Shown: positions 27,431 through 36,898, counted from the stretch's first letter. The stretch is 64,000 bases of DNA from PALSA-612 sp963765295 (GCA_963765295.1 CAVXVO010000005.1:744001-808000); one strand, 5' to 3'. The notes: a model not told the origin generated them from the sequence alone. A program made the numbers and translations.

Positions 27431-28750
27431 CTAGGAGCGTCGCACGAAATCGATCGAGACGGGAACGCCCTCCATCTCGAACCGGTCGCGCAGGCGGTTC
27501 TCGACCCAGTAGCCGTAGTCGCGCGTGATCAGGCCGGGATCGTTGACGAAGAAGCGGAAGCGCGGCGGCCGCGTGCCGGTCTGCGTGGCGTACAGGACGT
27601 TGAGCCGCTTGCCCCGCTTCGACGGCGGCTCGCGTGCCGCACGGAGCTCGGCGACGAAGCGGTTCAGCTCGGGCGTGGGGATGCGGTGCGTGTGCTTGTC
27701 GAAGAGGCCGACGACGCGGTCGAGCACGCGGTCGACCCCGCGCCCGCTCTTCGCCGACGTGACGACGATCGGCGGCCGCTGGCGCAGACGCGTCTCGAGC
27801 CGTGGCCTGACGTCCTCGATCGTCACGGTCGAGAGATCCCACTTGGAGAGGACGACCAGCGTCGAGCACCCGGCCTTCCGCGCCACGTCCGCGATCGCCA
27901 GGTCCTGCTCGACCACGCCCTCCGACGCATCGACGAGGACGAGCGCCACGTCGGCCCGCTCCGCCGCTTCGAGCGCCCGCAGCTCGGAGTAGTACTCGAT
28001 TCCCTGCCGCTGGTGGCGCTTGCGCCGCAGACCCGCCGTGTCGACGAGCACGAACGTCTGCTCGCCGCGCTCGAGCACGGTGTCGATCGCGTCGCGCGTC
28101 GTGCCGGGAACGTCCGAAACGAGCACGCGCTCCTGCCCGACGAACGCGTTCAGCAGGCTCGACTTGCCGACGTTCGGTCGGCCGAGGATCGCGACGCGGA
28201 TCGCCTCTGCGCCGGTCTCGACGCCGCCCTCCCCCGGGAGCCGGTCGACGATCTCGTCGAGCAGGTCGCCGGTGCCGTGTCCGTGCATGGCCGAGATCGG
28301 CACCGGCTCGCCGAGACCGAGCCGGTGGAACTCGTGCGCGAACGCGTCCGCCGCCGGCTCGTCGAGCTTGTTCGCGAGCACGATCACAGGCCGCTTCTCG
28401 CGTCGCAGGATCTCGGCCAGCTCCTCGTCGCCGGGGGTGATGCCGGCGCGTGCGTCGACGACGAACAGCACGAGGTCGGCCTCCTCGATCGCCGCCGTCG
28501 CCTGCTCGACGATCCCGCGCGCGATCGGCGACGGGTCGACCACGTCCACCCCGCCCGTGTCCACGATGGCGAAGCGCTTGCCGTTCCACTCGCAGACGAG
28601 CTCCTTGCGGTCGCGTGTGACGCCGGGCGTCTCGTGGACGACCGCGGCCCGCGACTCGGTCAGACGGTTGATGAGCGTCGACTTGCCCACGTTCGGGTAG
28701 CCGACGATCGCGACCTTGCCGATGAGCCTCTCCGATTCGACTTCATTCAT
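27431..28750 (-). CDS. der: Ribosome-assembly GTPase Der (EngA)
   Basis: 439 residues with two GTPase domains in tandem: GYPNVGKSTLINRL with LANKLDEP, and GRPNVGKSSLLNAF with LSKWDLS. A C-terminal KH-like domain ends the protein. It acts in 50S subunit maturation. cmk-der-gpsA is a common actinobacterial order. Confidence 0.97.
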   Translation of the reverse strand: MNEVESERLIGKVAIVGYPNVGKSTLINRLTESRAAVVHETPGVTRDRKELVCEWNGKRFAIVDTGGVDVVDPSPIARGIVEQATAAIEEADLVLFVVDARAGITPGDEELAEILRREKRPVIVLANKLDEPAADAFAHEFHRLGLGEPVPISAMHGHGTGDLLDEIVDRLPGEGGVETGAEAIRVAILGRPNVGKSSLLNAFVGQERVLVSDVPGTTRDAIDTVLERGEQTFVLVDTAGLRRKRHQRQGIEYYSELRALEAAERADVALVLVDASEGVVEQDLAIADVARKAGCSTLVVLSKWDLSTVTIEDVRPRLETRLRQRPPIVVTSAKSGRGVDRVLDRVVGLFDKHTHRIPTPELNRFVAELRAAREPPSKRGKRLNVLYATQTGTRPPRFRFFVNDPGLITRDYGYWVENRLRDRFEMEGVPVSIDFVRRS

Positions 28751-28774
28751 GGCGAACCCAGTATCGCCGCGGGA

Positions 28775-28801
28775 GACCTTGCAACACTGTGTTGCAAGGT
28801 C
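28775..28801. repeat. 27-bp near-palindrome between cmk and der
   Basis: 13-bp perfect arms GACCTTGCAACAC and GTGTTGCAAGGTC around one base. It begins 2 bp after the cmk stop, 24 bp before the der start. It is AT-richer than its surroundings. It may be an operator for der or an mRNA hairpin. Confidence 0.7.
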
Positions 28802-28803
28802 GG

Positions 28804-29436
28804 TCAGGCGGGCTGCTGGGCGCGGACGAGCTTCTCGATCTCATCGACTACGTCCTCGACCCTGAGCTCGGTCGTGTCGATCTCGATCGCGTCCTCGGCG
28901 GGTGTCATCCGCTCGGCGTCCTGCTTGTCGCGCCGGAGCGGATCGGTGTCGAGCGCGGCGTCGCCGACCTCGGGTCGCTCGGCCCGCCGCCGCGCGGCGC
29001 GGATCTGCGCGTCGGCGACGAGGTAGACCTTCACGTCGGCGTTCGGGGCGACGACCGTGCCGATGTCCCGGCCCTCCATCACCGAGTCGGCCCTCTCCGC
29101 CAGGCGGCGCTGGCGCTCGCGCATCACCTCGCGGACACCGGGATGCCGGGCGACGACGGGCACCATCTTGTCGATCCTCGCGGTCCGGATCGACGTCGTC
29201 ACGTCGGCGCCGGCGATCGAGACGCGCCCGGAGGGGTCGAGCTCGACCGGATGCTCGCGGGCGAGGACGCCGAGCTTGTCGCCGTCGCCGAGGTCGAGCC
29301 CTTCCTTCATCGCGAGCCAGGTGAGCGCGCGGTACATGGCGCCGGTATCGAGATAGCGGAAGCCGATCCGCTCCGCGAGCATCCGCGCGACCGTGCTCTT
29401 GCCCGCGCCTGCGGGTCCGTCGATGGCGATGATCAT
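28804..29436 (-). CDS. cmk: Cytidylate kinase
   Basis: 210 residues from ATG 29436. P-loop DGPAGAGKSTVARMLA at 6-21, LDTGAMYRALTW, and VMEGRDIGTVV. It phosphorylates CMP and dCMP. The start overlaps the end of aroA by 4 bp; the aroA-cmk pair is a classic arrangement. Confidence 0.96.
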   Translation of the reverse strand: MIIAIDGPAGAGKSTVARMLAERIGFRYLDTGAMYRALTWLAMKEGLDLGDGDKLGVLAREHPVELDPSGRVSIAGADVTTSIRTARIDKMVPVVARHPGVREVMRERQRRLAERADSVMEGRDIGTVVAPNADVKVYLVADAQIRAARRRAERPEVGDAALDTDPLRRDKQDAERMTPAEDAIEIDTTELRVEDVVDEIEKLVRAQQPA

Positions 29437-30719
29437 CGTTGAGCCAGGGAGTCGATCAGGTCGAAGAACCCGGGGAAGGATATAGCGACCGTCTCGGCGC
29501 CCTCGATTTCGACACCGTCGCGCGACGCGAGGCCGCTGACCGCTGCGAGCATGGCGATGCGGTGGTCGCCCGCGGCGCTCATCCGCCCGCCGCGCGGTCG
29601 CGTCGGCACGCCGCGGATCCTGAACCCGTCGCTCGTGCCCGTGACGTGGGCGCCGAGCGCGCGCAGGCCCTCGGCGACGGCCTCGATTCGATCCGTCTCC
29701 TTCGCCCGGAGCTCGGCGGCGCCGCGGACGCGGCTGTCCCCGTGCGCCATCGACGCCGCGAGCGCGAAGAGCGGCAGCTCGTCGACGAGCCGCGGCACCT
29801 CCTCCGGCTCGATCTCGGTGGCGACGAGCTCCGCGTGCGTGACCTCGAGGTCGGCGACGGGCTCGCCGGCCGCGGTGCGCCGGTTGAAGATCGCGATCCG
29901 CGCGCCCATCCGCTCGAGCACGTCGAGGAAGCCGGTCCGCGTCGGGTTGACGCCGACGCCGGTGACGATCAGCTCCGAGCCGGGCAGGAGAGTGGCGGCG
30001 AGGACGAGCGGTGCGGCGGACGAGATGTCGCCGGGCACGACCACCTCGCCGAGGTCGAGCCGCTCGGCCGGCTGCACGGTGATCCTTCCCGGCCGCGCCG
30101 CGAGGCGGACTCCGGCGGCGCGCAGCATGCGCTCGGTGTGGTCGCGCGTCGGCACGGGCTCGACCACTGTCGTCTCGCCGTCGGCGAAGAGTCCGGCGAG
30201 GAGCAGGCACGACTTCACCTGGGCGCTCGCGACAGGAAGCTCGTACTCGATCCCGTGGAGCGGCCGCGCGTCGATCCCGAGCGGCAGGTGCCCGTCCGCC
30301 GTCTCGACGCCCGCTCCCATCGCTGCGAGCGGATCGGCGATCCGGCCCATCGGCCTCGAGGAGAGCGACTCGTCGCCGCGAAGCTCGAACTGCTGCCACG
30401 TCTGCCCGGCGAGGATCCCTGCGATCAGGCGGACGAGCGTGCCCGCGTTCCCGCAGTCGATCGGCTCCTCCGGCGCCTTCAGGCCGCGCAGGCCGACGCC
30501 GTGGACGCGCAGCGTGTCCTGGCCCTCCTCGTCGACCTCGACGCCGAGCGCGCGCACGGCACGCACGGTCGACAGCGTGTCCTCCGACCGGCCGAAGCCC
30601 CGCACGACCGTCTCCCCCTCGCAGATCGCCCCGACCAGCACCGCCCGGTGCGAGATCGACTTGTCGCCGGGCACCGCCACCGCCCCGCGGAGGCTGACGG
30701 CGGGTGCGACGAAGGTCAC
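29433..30719 (-). CDS. aroA: EPSP synthase
   Basis: 428 residues from GTG 30719, which overlaps the plsC stop as GTGA. Blocks: VPGDKSISHRAVLVGAI, IDCGNAGTLVRLIAGILAGQ, RAKETDRIEAVAEGLRALGA. It joins shikimate 3-phosphate and PEP on the route to chorismate. Shikimate-pathway neighbours aroG and tyrA lie upstream on the same strand. Confidence 0.96.
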   Translation of the reverse strand: MTFVAPAVSLRGAVAVPGDKSISHRAVLVGAICEGETVVRGFGRSEDTLSTVRAVRALGVEVDEEGQDTLRVHGVGLRGLKAPEEPIDCGNAGTLVRLIAGILAGQTWQQFELRGDESLSSRPMGRIADPLAAMGAGVETADGHLPLGIDARPLHGIEYELPVASAQVKSCLLLAGLFADGETTVVEPVPTRDHTERMLRAAGVRLAARPGRITVQPAERLDLGEVVVPGDISSAAPLVLAATLLPGSELIVTGVGVNPTRTGFLDVLERMGARIAIFNRRTAAGEPVADLEVTHAELVATEIEPEEVPRLVDELPLFALAASMAHGDSRVRGAAELRAKETDRIEAVAEGLRALGAHVTGTSDGFRIRGVPTRPRGGRMSAAGDHRIAMLAAVSGLASRDGVEIEGAETVAISFPGFFDLIDSLAQR

Positions 30720-31513
30720 AGGATCGCCTTGTAGAGCGGCCCGAGCGGCCCCTCGGCCCACTCCTCGGTCGGCCAGGTGCGGAGCACCGTCTGCTTCTCG
30801 AAGTCCCGGAGGCGAACCTCGGGCTCGCGAGGCGTCCCGTCACGCAGCCGGTCCGGCAGATCGTCGGCGACGGCCTGCGCCGCGAGGCGCCACAGTCGGA
30901 GGATCTCCGCATCGACGACGGCCGACGCCTCCTTGTAGCCGCGGCCGTTGCGGGGGAACCCGCTCAGGTCCATCGGCTCGCCGAACGCGACCGCGAAGGG
31001 CCGGCGGTTACGGAGCGACCAGCCGAATGCGTCGATGCCGACCGGCACGACCGGGACGCCCTCCTGGATCGCCACCATCGCCGCCCCGGAATGCGCCGGG
31101 GCCGGGATACCCGAACTTCTGGCGCGTGCCCTCGATGAACATGCCGACGACGTGCCCCTCGCGGACGAGCCAGCGGGCGACACGGAGCGAGTCGCGGTCG
31201 CCCTCGCCCCGCCGCACCGCGAAGGTTCCCGTCATGCGCAGGAACTCGTCGGCGATCGGGTAGCCGGTAGCAGCTCGACCTTCGTCATGTACCGGATCGC
31301 CCGCGTCGAGTAGACGCCGATCGCAGGCGGGTCGATCGCGCTGAGGTGGTTCGCGGCGAGCACGGCGCCACCGGTCTGCGGCAGCCGCGAGACGCCGTAG
31401 CCCGCGTTCGGCGCCAGGACGCGGATCACCGCGGGCATCCACAGGCGCATGAAGTGCCAGGCGACGATCGGGTCGTTGCGGAACAGGTTGTAGGCGCCGA
31501 ACTCGAGGAGCAC
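30716..31513 (-). CDS. plsC: 1-acylglycerol-3-phosphate acyltransferase (PlsC), two frameshifts
   Basis: Starts GTG 31513, 3 bp after tyrA. The acyltransferase motif NHLSAIDPP (NHxxxxD) is in the first frame; a second block FIEGTRQKFGYPGPG in another; and VAIQEGVPVVPVGIDAF in the last. Single-base breaks near 31265 and 31100 restore about 266 residues. It makes phosphatidic acid at the membrane. Sitting inside an aromatic/nucleotide operon is seen in other actinobacteria. Confidence 0.85.
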
Positions 31514-31516
31514 GCG

Positions 31517-32622
31517 TCACTCCTCGATCACGGGGGCGATGACGACGCCGTAGCCCTGCGCCTCGAGCAGGTCGGCCGCACGGCGGGCCTCGCCCTCGCC
31601 GGACGACGAGCATCGTCAGCACGCCGCCGCGCTCGGGCGAGAAGTGGCGAAGCTCGAAGTCCTCGATGTTGATCCGCTCGGCACCGAGCGCCTGCGTGAT
31701 CCCGGCCAGCACGCCGGGCCGGTCGGGGATGTGTACGCGCAGGCGCTGCAGCTCGCCCGGCTCGGTGAACTCCTGGGCGAGCATGCGCCGGCGGTTGCCG
31801 GCCGCCTCCGCGATCCAGCGGGCGAGGAAGCCGGCGTCGCCCGCGGTCGAGCGCGGCCTCGAGCTGCTCGACGCGGCGGCGGTGGTCGGTGAGCGCCGTC
31901 GCGCAGCTCGTCCGCGTTGTCGAGGAAGATGTCGACCCAGATCCGCGGATTGGCACCGGCGACGCGGGTCATGTCGCGCAGCGAGCCTCCGGCGGCGGCG
32001 AGCGGCTCGTGACCGTCGACGCGGCTCCCGCCCGCCTGGTTGACGAGCAGGTTCGCGAGCGCGTGCGGGAGGTGGCTCGTCAGCGAGACGAGCCGGTCGT
32101 GGGCGCGCGGGTCGACGGCGACCGGCGTCGCGCCGAGACCGGCGACGAACCCGTGCACGAGCCGGTAGCGCTCGGGGTCGGTCTCGGGCAGCGGCGACAG
32201 GAACCAGGTCGCGCCCTCGAAGAGGTTGGCGCTCGCGTGCTCGGCGCCGCGCGCCTCCGAGCCGCAGACGGGGTGCCCGCCGATGAACCGCGTCGAGCCG
32301 GCGGCGGCGGCGCAGACGGACGTCTTCGTCGAGCCGACGTCCGTGACGGTGCACGCCTCCGGTGCCGCCTCGAGTGCCGCGGCGACCTGCGGTTGCGAGC
32401 TGTGCCACCGGGGCCGCGACGACGGCGAGGTCGGCGCCGTCGAGCGCCGCTTCCGGGGACGCGAGCCTGCCTCGTCGACCGCGCCGCGCTCGGCGGCGAT
32501 CGCGAGCATCGCCGGGTCGGTGTCGTAGCCGGCGACGTGCGATCCCCGCGCCGCTTGGCGGCGAGGGCGACGGAGGCGCCGATCAGGCCGGTGCCGAGGA
32601 TGGCGAGGCGCCGGACGGCCAC
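31517..32622 (-). CDS. tyrA: Prephenate dehydrogenase with ACT domain, several frameshifts
   Basis: Opens RRLAILGTGLIGASVALAAK (NAD loop). Then TVTDVGSTKTSVC, FIGGHPVCGSEARGAEHA, SLTSHLPHALANLLV, and a C-terminal ACT domain LRVHIPDRPGVLAGITQALG. These are in different frames; breaks lie near 32545, 32400-32480, 31900 and 31610. Restored length about 365. It converts prephenate to 4-hydroxyphenylpyruvate for tyrosine; the ACT domain suggests feedback control. All motifs are intact, so the gene is probably functional and the breaks sequence errors. Confidence 0.88.
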
Positions 32623-32623
32623 G

Positions 32624-34001
32624 TCAGACGGGAGACGATCCGTGCCAGGCGTCGCGCATCAGCTCGGCGACGTGGAACGCGAGGTCGAGCGACTGCCGCG
32701 CGTTCAGCCGCGGGTCGCAGAGCGACATGTAGTTCGTCGACAGTGCCTCCTCCAGCACCGTGTCGGAGCCGCCGAGGCACTCGGTGACGGCGTCGCCCGT
32801 GAACTCGAGGTGCACGCCGCCCGGCCAGACGCTCTCCTCGCGGCAGGCCGCGAAGAAGCCCTCGATCTCGTCCACGATCACGTCGAAGCGGCGCGTCTTG
32901 ATGCCGCTCTCGGTCTTGAAGACGTTCGCGTGCATCGGGTCGCAGGCCCAGACGACCGGCTGCTCCGCCTCGCGTACGGCGCGCAGAAGCGGAGGCAGGA
33001 GCTCGCGGACCCGCTCCGGCGCCCATGCGCGAGATCAGCGTCAGCCGTCCCGGCTCCCGCTCCGGGTTGAGCCGCTCGGCGAGCTCGACGACGTCCTCCG
33101 GCGTCGCCGTCGGGCCGAGCTTGCAGCCGAGCGGATTGCGGACGCCGGAGAAGAACTCGACGTGCGCCCCGTCCGGCTGCCGCGTGCGCTCGCCGATCCA
33201 GAGCATGTGCGCCGAGCAGTCGTACCAGTCGCCGGTCGTCGAGTCGCGCCGCGTCAGGCCCTCCTCGTAGTCGAGCACGAGGCCCTCGTGGCTCGTCCAG
33301 ACGTCGACCTGGTGCAGCGACTGGACGTGCGGCGAGGTCGATGCCGATCGCGGCCATGAACCGCAACGCGCGCTCGATCTCGGCCGCGATCCGCGCGTAC
33401 CGCTGCCCTTCGGGCGACGACGAGACGAACTCCTGGTTCCACATGTGGACGCGGTTGAGGTCGGCGAACCCGCCCTTCGTGAACGCACGCAGAGGTTCAG
33501 CGTCGCCGCCGCCTGGTGGTAGGTCTGGATCATCCGGTCGGGGTCGAGAACGCGCGCCTCGGCGGTCGGCGCGTCGTCGTGCACCATGTGGCCGCGGAAC
33601 GAAGGCAGCTCGACCCCGTCGACGGTCTCGAACGGCGACGTCCGCGCCTTCGCGAACTGGCCGGCGATCCGCCCGACCTTGACCACCGGCGTCGTCGAGC
33701 CGTAGATCATCACGGCCGACATCTGCAGCATGATCTTCAGCTTCTCGCGGATGGTGATCGCCGAGAAATCGTGGAACGACTCGGCGCAGTCGCCCGCCTG
33801 GAGGAGGAACGCCCGGCCGGCCGCCACCTCGGCCAGGCTCGCCTGGAGCTGCCGGGCCTCGCCTGCGAAGACGAGCGGCGGCATGGCCTGCAGCCGCGCG
33901 CGAGCGGTCTCGGCGGCCGCCTCCTCGGGCCACTCGGGCTGGTGGTGCGCGTGGTGGCCGCGCCAGGAAGAGGGCGACCAGGTGGGCGGCGACATCGTCA
34001 C
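32624..34001 (-). CDS. aroG: Class II DAHP synthase, three frameshifts
   Basis: First enzyme of the shikimate pathway, class II (plant/mycobacterial AroG) type. Motifs: PPLVFAGEARQLQASLAEVA, LQAGDCAESFHDFSA, TTPVVKVGRIAGQFAKAR, FSGVRNPLGCKLGPTATPED, CDPMHANVFKTESG. Frame breaks near 33495, 33330 and 33022 restore about 455 residues. Start may be GTG 34001, exactly 6 bp after a TACACT box, or ATG 33995. It heads the aromatic operon and is divergent from the trp leader, so aromatic supply and Trp-tRNA charging are set back to back. Confidence 0.92.
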
Positions 34002-34007
34002 GGTGCC

Positions 34008-34036
34008 AGTGTAGATGCCGATTTCCCGGCTACACT
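34008..34036. promoter_or_regulatory. Mirror-image divergent promoter for aroG and trp leader
   Basis: AGTGTA-N17-TACACT. Read rightwards, TACACT (34031-34036) is the -10 of the trp leader; read leftwards, TACACT (complement of 34008-34013) is the -10 of aroG. Each -10 occupies the -35 position of the other (17-bp spacer), so the two promoters share the same 29 bp and probably exclude each other. Confidence 0.6.
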
Positions 34037-34043
34037 CCGGGAG

Positions 34044-34112
34044 ATGACTCCCGTCTTCGCAGCAGGCCGCTGGGTTTGGCGCCGCGGGCGAGGCGGGAGC
34101 GTGCGCGGCTAG
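34044..34112 (+). CDS. Trp-codon leader peptide upstream of trpS
   Basis: 22 codons: MTPVFAAGRWVWRRGRGG then SVRG and TAG. Tryptophan codons at positions 10 and 12, in a genome where Trp is rare, directly before the tryptophanyl-tRNA synthetase gene. Ribosome-mediated attenuation of trp genes by such leaders is well established, and of a trpS gene in Streptomyces. The ATG lies 7 bp after a TACACT box, so the mRNA would begin at or within a base of it; the leader itself would be leaderless. Confidence 0.72.
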   Translation: MTPVFAAGRWVWRRGRGGSVRG

Positions 34113-34161
34113 AGACGCGCCACAACCCCCTCGTCCGCATCTCCGGGTCCTTTCTTGCGGA
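34048..34161 (+). promoter_or_regulatory. Candidate trpS attenuator RNA
   Basis: Competing pairings can be drawn: CTCCCG (34048-34053) with CGGGAG (34094-34099); GGGCGAGG (34086-34093) with CCTCGTCC (34129-34136, one G-U pair); and TCCGCA (34134-34139) with TGCGGA (34156-34161). The last two share bases and exclude each other. No U-tract follows the last hairpin, so control could be on translation of trpS rather than on termination. Confidence 0.5.
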
Positions 34162-34178
34162 TACTTCAGGAGGTAGTC

Positions 34179-35159
34179 ATGCGCATCTTTTCCGGCATTC
34201 AGCCCACCGGGCAGAAGCATCTCGGCAACTACATCGGCGGCTTCCGCCAGTACGCGGCCACGCAGGAGCTCGGCGAGGGCTTCTTCTGCATCGTCGACCT
34301 GCACTCGATCACGGTCGACTACGACCCCGAGGAGCTGCGGGCGGCGACGATCGATCTGGCGGCCATGCTGTTCGCGAGCGGCCTCGACCCCGCGCGCTCG
34401 ACGACATTCGCCCAGAGCCACGTCAAGGCGCACGCCGAGGCGGCCTGGCTGCTCGGCTCGGTGACGAGCTTCGGCGAGTTGCGCCGGATGACGCAGTTCA
34501 AGGACAAGGGCGACAAGCAGGAGTTCGTCTCGTCCGGCCTGTTCACGTATCCCGTCCTGATGGCGGGCGACATCCTGCTCTACCAGACCGACCTCGTCCC
34601 GATCGGCGACGACCAGCGCCAGCACCTCGAGCTGACGCGGGACATCGCCACCCGCTTCAACCAGCGTTTCGGCGAGACGTTCCGGATCCCGGACGGCCGC
34701 TATCCGGAGGTCGGTGCGCGCGTCATGGACCTGCAGGAGCCGGGGAACAAGATGTCGACGACCGGCGGCACGCCGATGGGGACGGTGCTCGTCGCCGACC
34801 CGCCGGACGTGATCCGCAAGAAGTTCAAGGTCGCCGTCACCGACTCCGGCCGCGACGTCCGGCGCGAGCCCGACAAGCCCGGCGTGTCCAATCTCGTCGA
34901 CATCATGTCCGTGGCCGCCGGTGTTGCGCCCGAGGAGATCGAGGACCGCTACGACGGACAGGGGTACGGGCAGTTCAAGTCGGACGTCGCCGAGGCCGTG
35001 ATTGCGTTCCTGGAGCCCGTGCGGCTCCGCTACGAGCAGCTGTCGGCCGATCCCGGCGAGCTCGAGCGGCTGCTGCGACAGGGAGCCGAGCAGGCGGCCG
35101 AGGCCGCCCAGCCGACGCTCGAGGCGATGTACGACCGTATGGGCTTCGTCCGGCTCTGA
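34179..35159 (+). CDS. trpS: Tryptophanyl-tRNA synthetase
   Basis: 326 residues from ATG 34179, preceded by a strong AGGAGG site 5 bp upstream. Class I motifs: SGIQPTGQKHLGNYIGGF (the HIGH equivalent is HLGN) and EPGNKMSTTG (KMSKS equivalent KMSTT). It charges tRNA-Trp. Unlike most first genes here it has a classical ribosome site, which fits the leader-peptide arrangement upstream. Confidence 0.97.
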   Translation: MRIFSGIQPTGQKHLGNYIGGFRQYAATQELGEGFFCIVDLHSITVDYDPEELRAATIDLAAMLFASGLDPARSTTFAQSHVKAHAEAAWLLGSVTSFGELRRMTQFKDKGDKQEFVSSGLFTYPVLMAGDILLYQTDLVPIGDDQRQHLELTRDIATRFNQRFGETFRIPDGRYPEVGARVMDLQEPGNKMSTTGGTPMGTVLVADPPDVIRKKFKVAVTDSGRDVRREPDKPGVSNLVDIMSVAAGVAPEEIEDRYDGQGYGQFKSDVAEAVIAFLEPVRLRYEQLSADPGELERLLRQGAEQAAEAAQPTLEAMYDRMGFVRL

Positions 35160-35166
35160 TCGCAAC

Positions 35167-36213
35167 GTGAAACGAGCCGTCCTGATCGCCGTCACGTTCG
35201 CGCTGGCGGCGATCAGCGGCGTGCTCCACTACGCGACGAACGAGGACGTCGCGACCTTCATCTTCTGCGCCGTCTCGCTGGCCGGGCTCGCCTGGCTCGT
35301 CGCGCTCGGCACGGACGCGCTCGGCGGCCACTTCGGGCCGGCGGTGACGGGCGTCCTCCAGTCGACGCTCGGCAACCTGCCCGAGCTGTTCGTCGTCCTG
35401 TTCGCGCTCTCCGCGGGCGAGACGCTGGTCGCGCAGACGTCCATCCTCGGCTCGCTGTTCGCGAACGCCCTGCTCGTGCTCGGCCTCTCGATCGTCGCGG
35501 GAGCGAGAGTCGCCGAGGACGGGTGCATGCGCTTCGGCCGCCGGCTCCCGAACGACACGGCGGTGCTCACCCTGCTCGCCGTCTTCCTGATCGTCGTCCT
35601 CGGGGTCTCCGACCGGATCGGCGACCGCGCGAGCCATCACACGCTCGCGATCTCGATCGTGGGCGCGCTCGTCCTGCTCGCGATCTACGCGTCGTGGCTT
35701 CCCGGCTATCTCCGAAGCGACGACGCGGCCATCGCGCACGAGGAGGGTGCGGATCAGCTGCCGCTGCCGAAGGCGCTCGTCCTGCTGGCCGCTGCCGGGG
35801 TCGGCGCCGCACTCGTGTCGGACTGGTTCATCGCGGCGCTCGACCCGGCGGTGAAGTCGCTCGGGATCTCGAAGGCGTTCACCGGGCTCGTGATCGTCGG
35901 CATCGCCGGGAACGCGGTCGAGAACGTGGTCGGGATCACACTGGCGGCCAAGGGCAAGAGCGACCTGGCGCTGTCCGTGATCAAGAACTCGGTCTCGCAG
36001 ATCGCCGTCTTCCTCTACCCCGTCCTCGTCCTCGCCTCGCTCGCGTTCTCAGACCGGCTGACCTTCGTGGTCAATCCCGTGCTGACGGTCGCGCTGGCGC
36101 TGACGGCGATCGCGGTGTGGGCGATCACGGGGGACGGCAAGGCGGCGGCGTTCGAAGGCTGGGCGCTCGTCGGCCTGTACGTCATCCTCGCCGCGCTGGC
36201 CTGGTACGAGTAG
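35167..36213 (+). CDS. Calcium/proton antiporter (CaCA superfamily)
   Basis: 348 residues, ten to eleven membrane helices. The two alpha repeats are GNLPELFVVLFALSAGE and GNAVENVVGITLAAKGKSD, as in CAX exchangers. It expels Ca2+ (possibly other divalent ions) in exchange for protons. It starts 7 bp after trpS and its 3' end overlaps the convergent pseudouridine synthase gene by 32 bp. Confidence 0.92.
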   Translation: MKRAVLIAVTFALAAISGVLHYATNEDVATFIFCAVSLAGLAWLVALGTDALGGHFGPAVTGVLQSTLGNLPELFVVLFALSAGETLVAQTSILGSLFANALLVLGLSIVAGARVAEDGCMRFGRRLPNDTAVLTLLAVFLIVVLGVSDRIGDRASHHTLAISIVGALVLLAIYASWLPGYLRSDDAAIAHEEGADQLPLPKALVLLAAAGVGAALVSDWFIAALDPAVKSLGISKAFTGLVIVGIAGNAVENVVGITLAAKGKSDLALSVIKNSVSQIAVFLYPVLVLASLAFSDRLTFVVNPVLTVALALTAIAVWAITGDGKAAAFEGWALVGLYVILAALAWYE

Positions 36214-36898
36214 CCACGGCCGCGCGCAGCTCCTCGACCTCCGCGGGGGTGACCTCCCGCCACTCCCCCGGCTCGATGCCGTCGAGCGTCAGGCCCGCGT
36301 AGACGCGGCGGTGGAGCGTGCGAACCGGATGACCGACCGCTGCGCACATGCGCTTCACCTGGTGCTTGCGGCCCTCGTGCAGCGTGAGCTCGATCTCCGA
36401 CGGGCCGAGCCTGCAGACCTCTGCTGGAGCCGTGCGCCCGTCCTCGAGCTCGACGCCCTCCGCCAGGGCGCTCAGCGCGGCCTCCGACGGCTCGCCTTCG
36501 ACCTCGGCCACGTACACCTTGGCCACCTCGTAGCGCGGATGCGCGAGCCGGTGCGCGAGCACGCCGTCGTTCGTGAGCAGGAGCGCGCCGGTGGTATCGG
36601 CGTCGAGCCGTCCGACCGGGACGATTCGCGGGTCGCGAGGGACGAGCTCGACGACCGTCGGCCGGCCGCGCGGATCGTGGGCAGTCGTGACGACTCCCGC
36701 CGGCTTGTGCAGGAGCACGTAGGCGAGGTGCTGCTTCGCGACCGGCCGGCCGTCGACCTCGACGCGGTCGTCGCTCGCCACGAACGTGTTCAACTCGCCT
36801 GGCTCGCCGTTGACACGCACGCGACCGGCCTTGATCAGCTCGTCGGCCTTCCGCCGCGAGGCGACACCGGCACGCGCGAGATAGGCGTTCAGACGCAT
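36182..36898 (-). CDS. RsuA/RluB-family rRNA pseudouridine synthase
   Basis: 238 residues. N-terminal S4 RNA-binding domain (LNAYLARAGVASRRKADELI), then YVLLHKPAGVVTTAHDP and the catalytic aspartate in GRLDADTTGALLLTNDG. HEGRKHQVKRMCAAVGHPV is the family C-motif. It isomerises a uridine in rRNA; RluB is the likeliest member beside scpA/scpB in this phylum. Confidence 0.93.
   Translation of the reverse strand: MRLNAYLARAGVASRRKADELIKAGRVRVNGEPGELNTFVASDDRVEVDGRPVAKQHLAYVLLHKPAGVVTTAHDPRGRPTVVELVPRDPRIVPVGRLDADTTGALLLTNDGVLAHRLAHPRYEVAKVYVAEVEGEPSEAALSALAEGVELEDGRTAPAEVCRLGPSEIELTLHEGRKHQVKRMCAAVGHPVRTLHRRVYAGLTLDGIEPGEWREVTPAEVEELRAAVATRTRPARRG

Noticed and set aside
34060..34100. GGGTTTGGCGCCGCG before trpS, resembling a T-box core.
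   Set aside because: The match to the conserved T-box AGGGTGGNACCGCG is imperfect and the bases are inside the leader ORF; the leader-peptide explanation is simpler.
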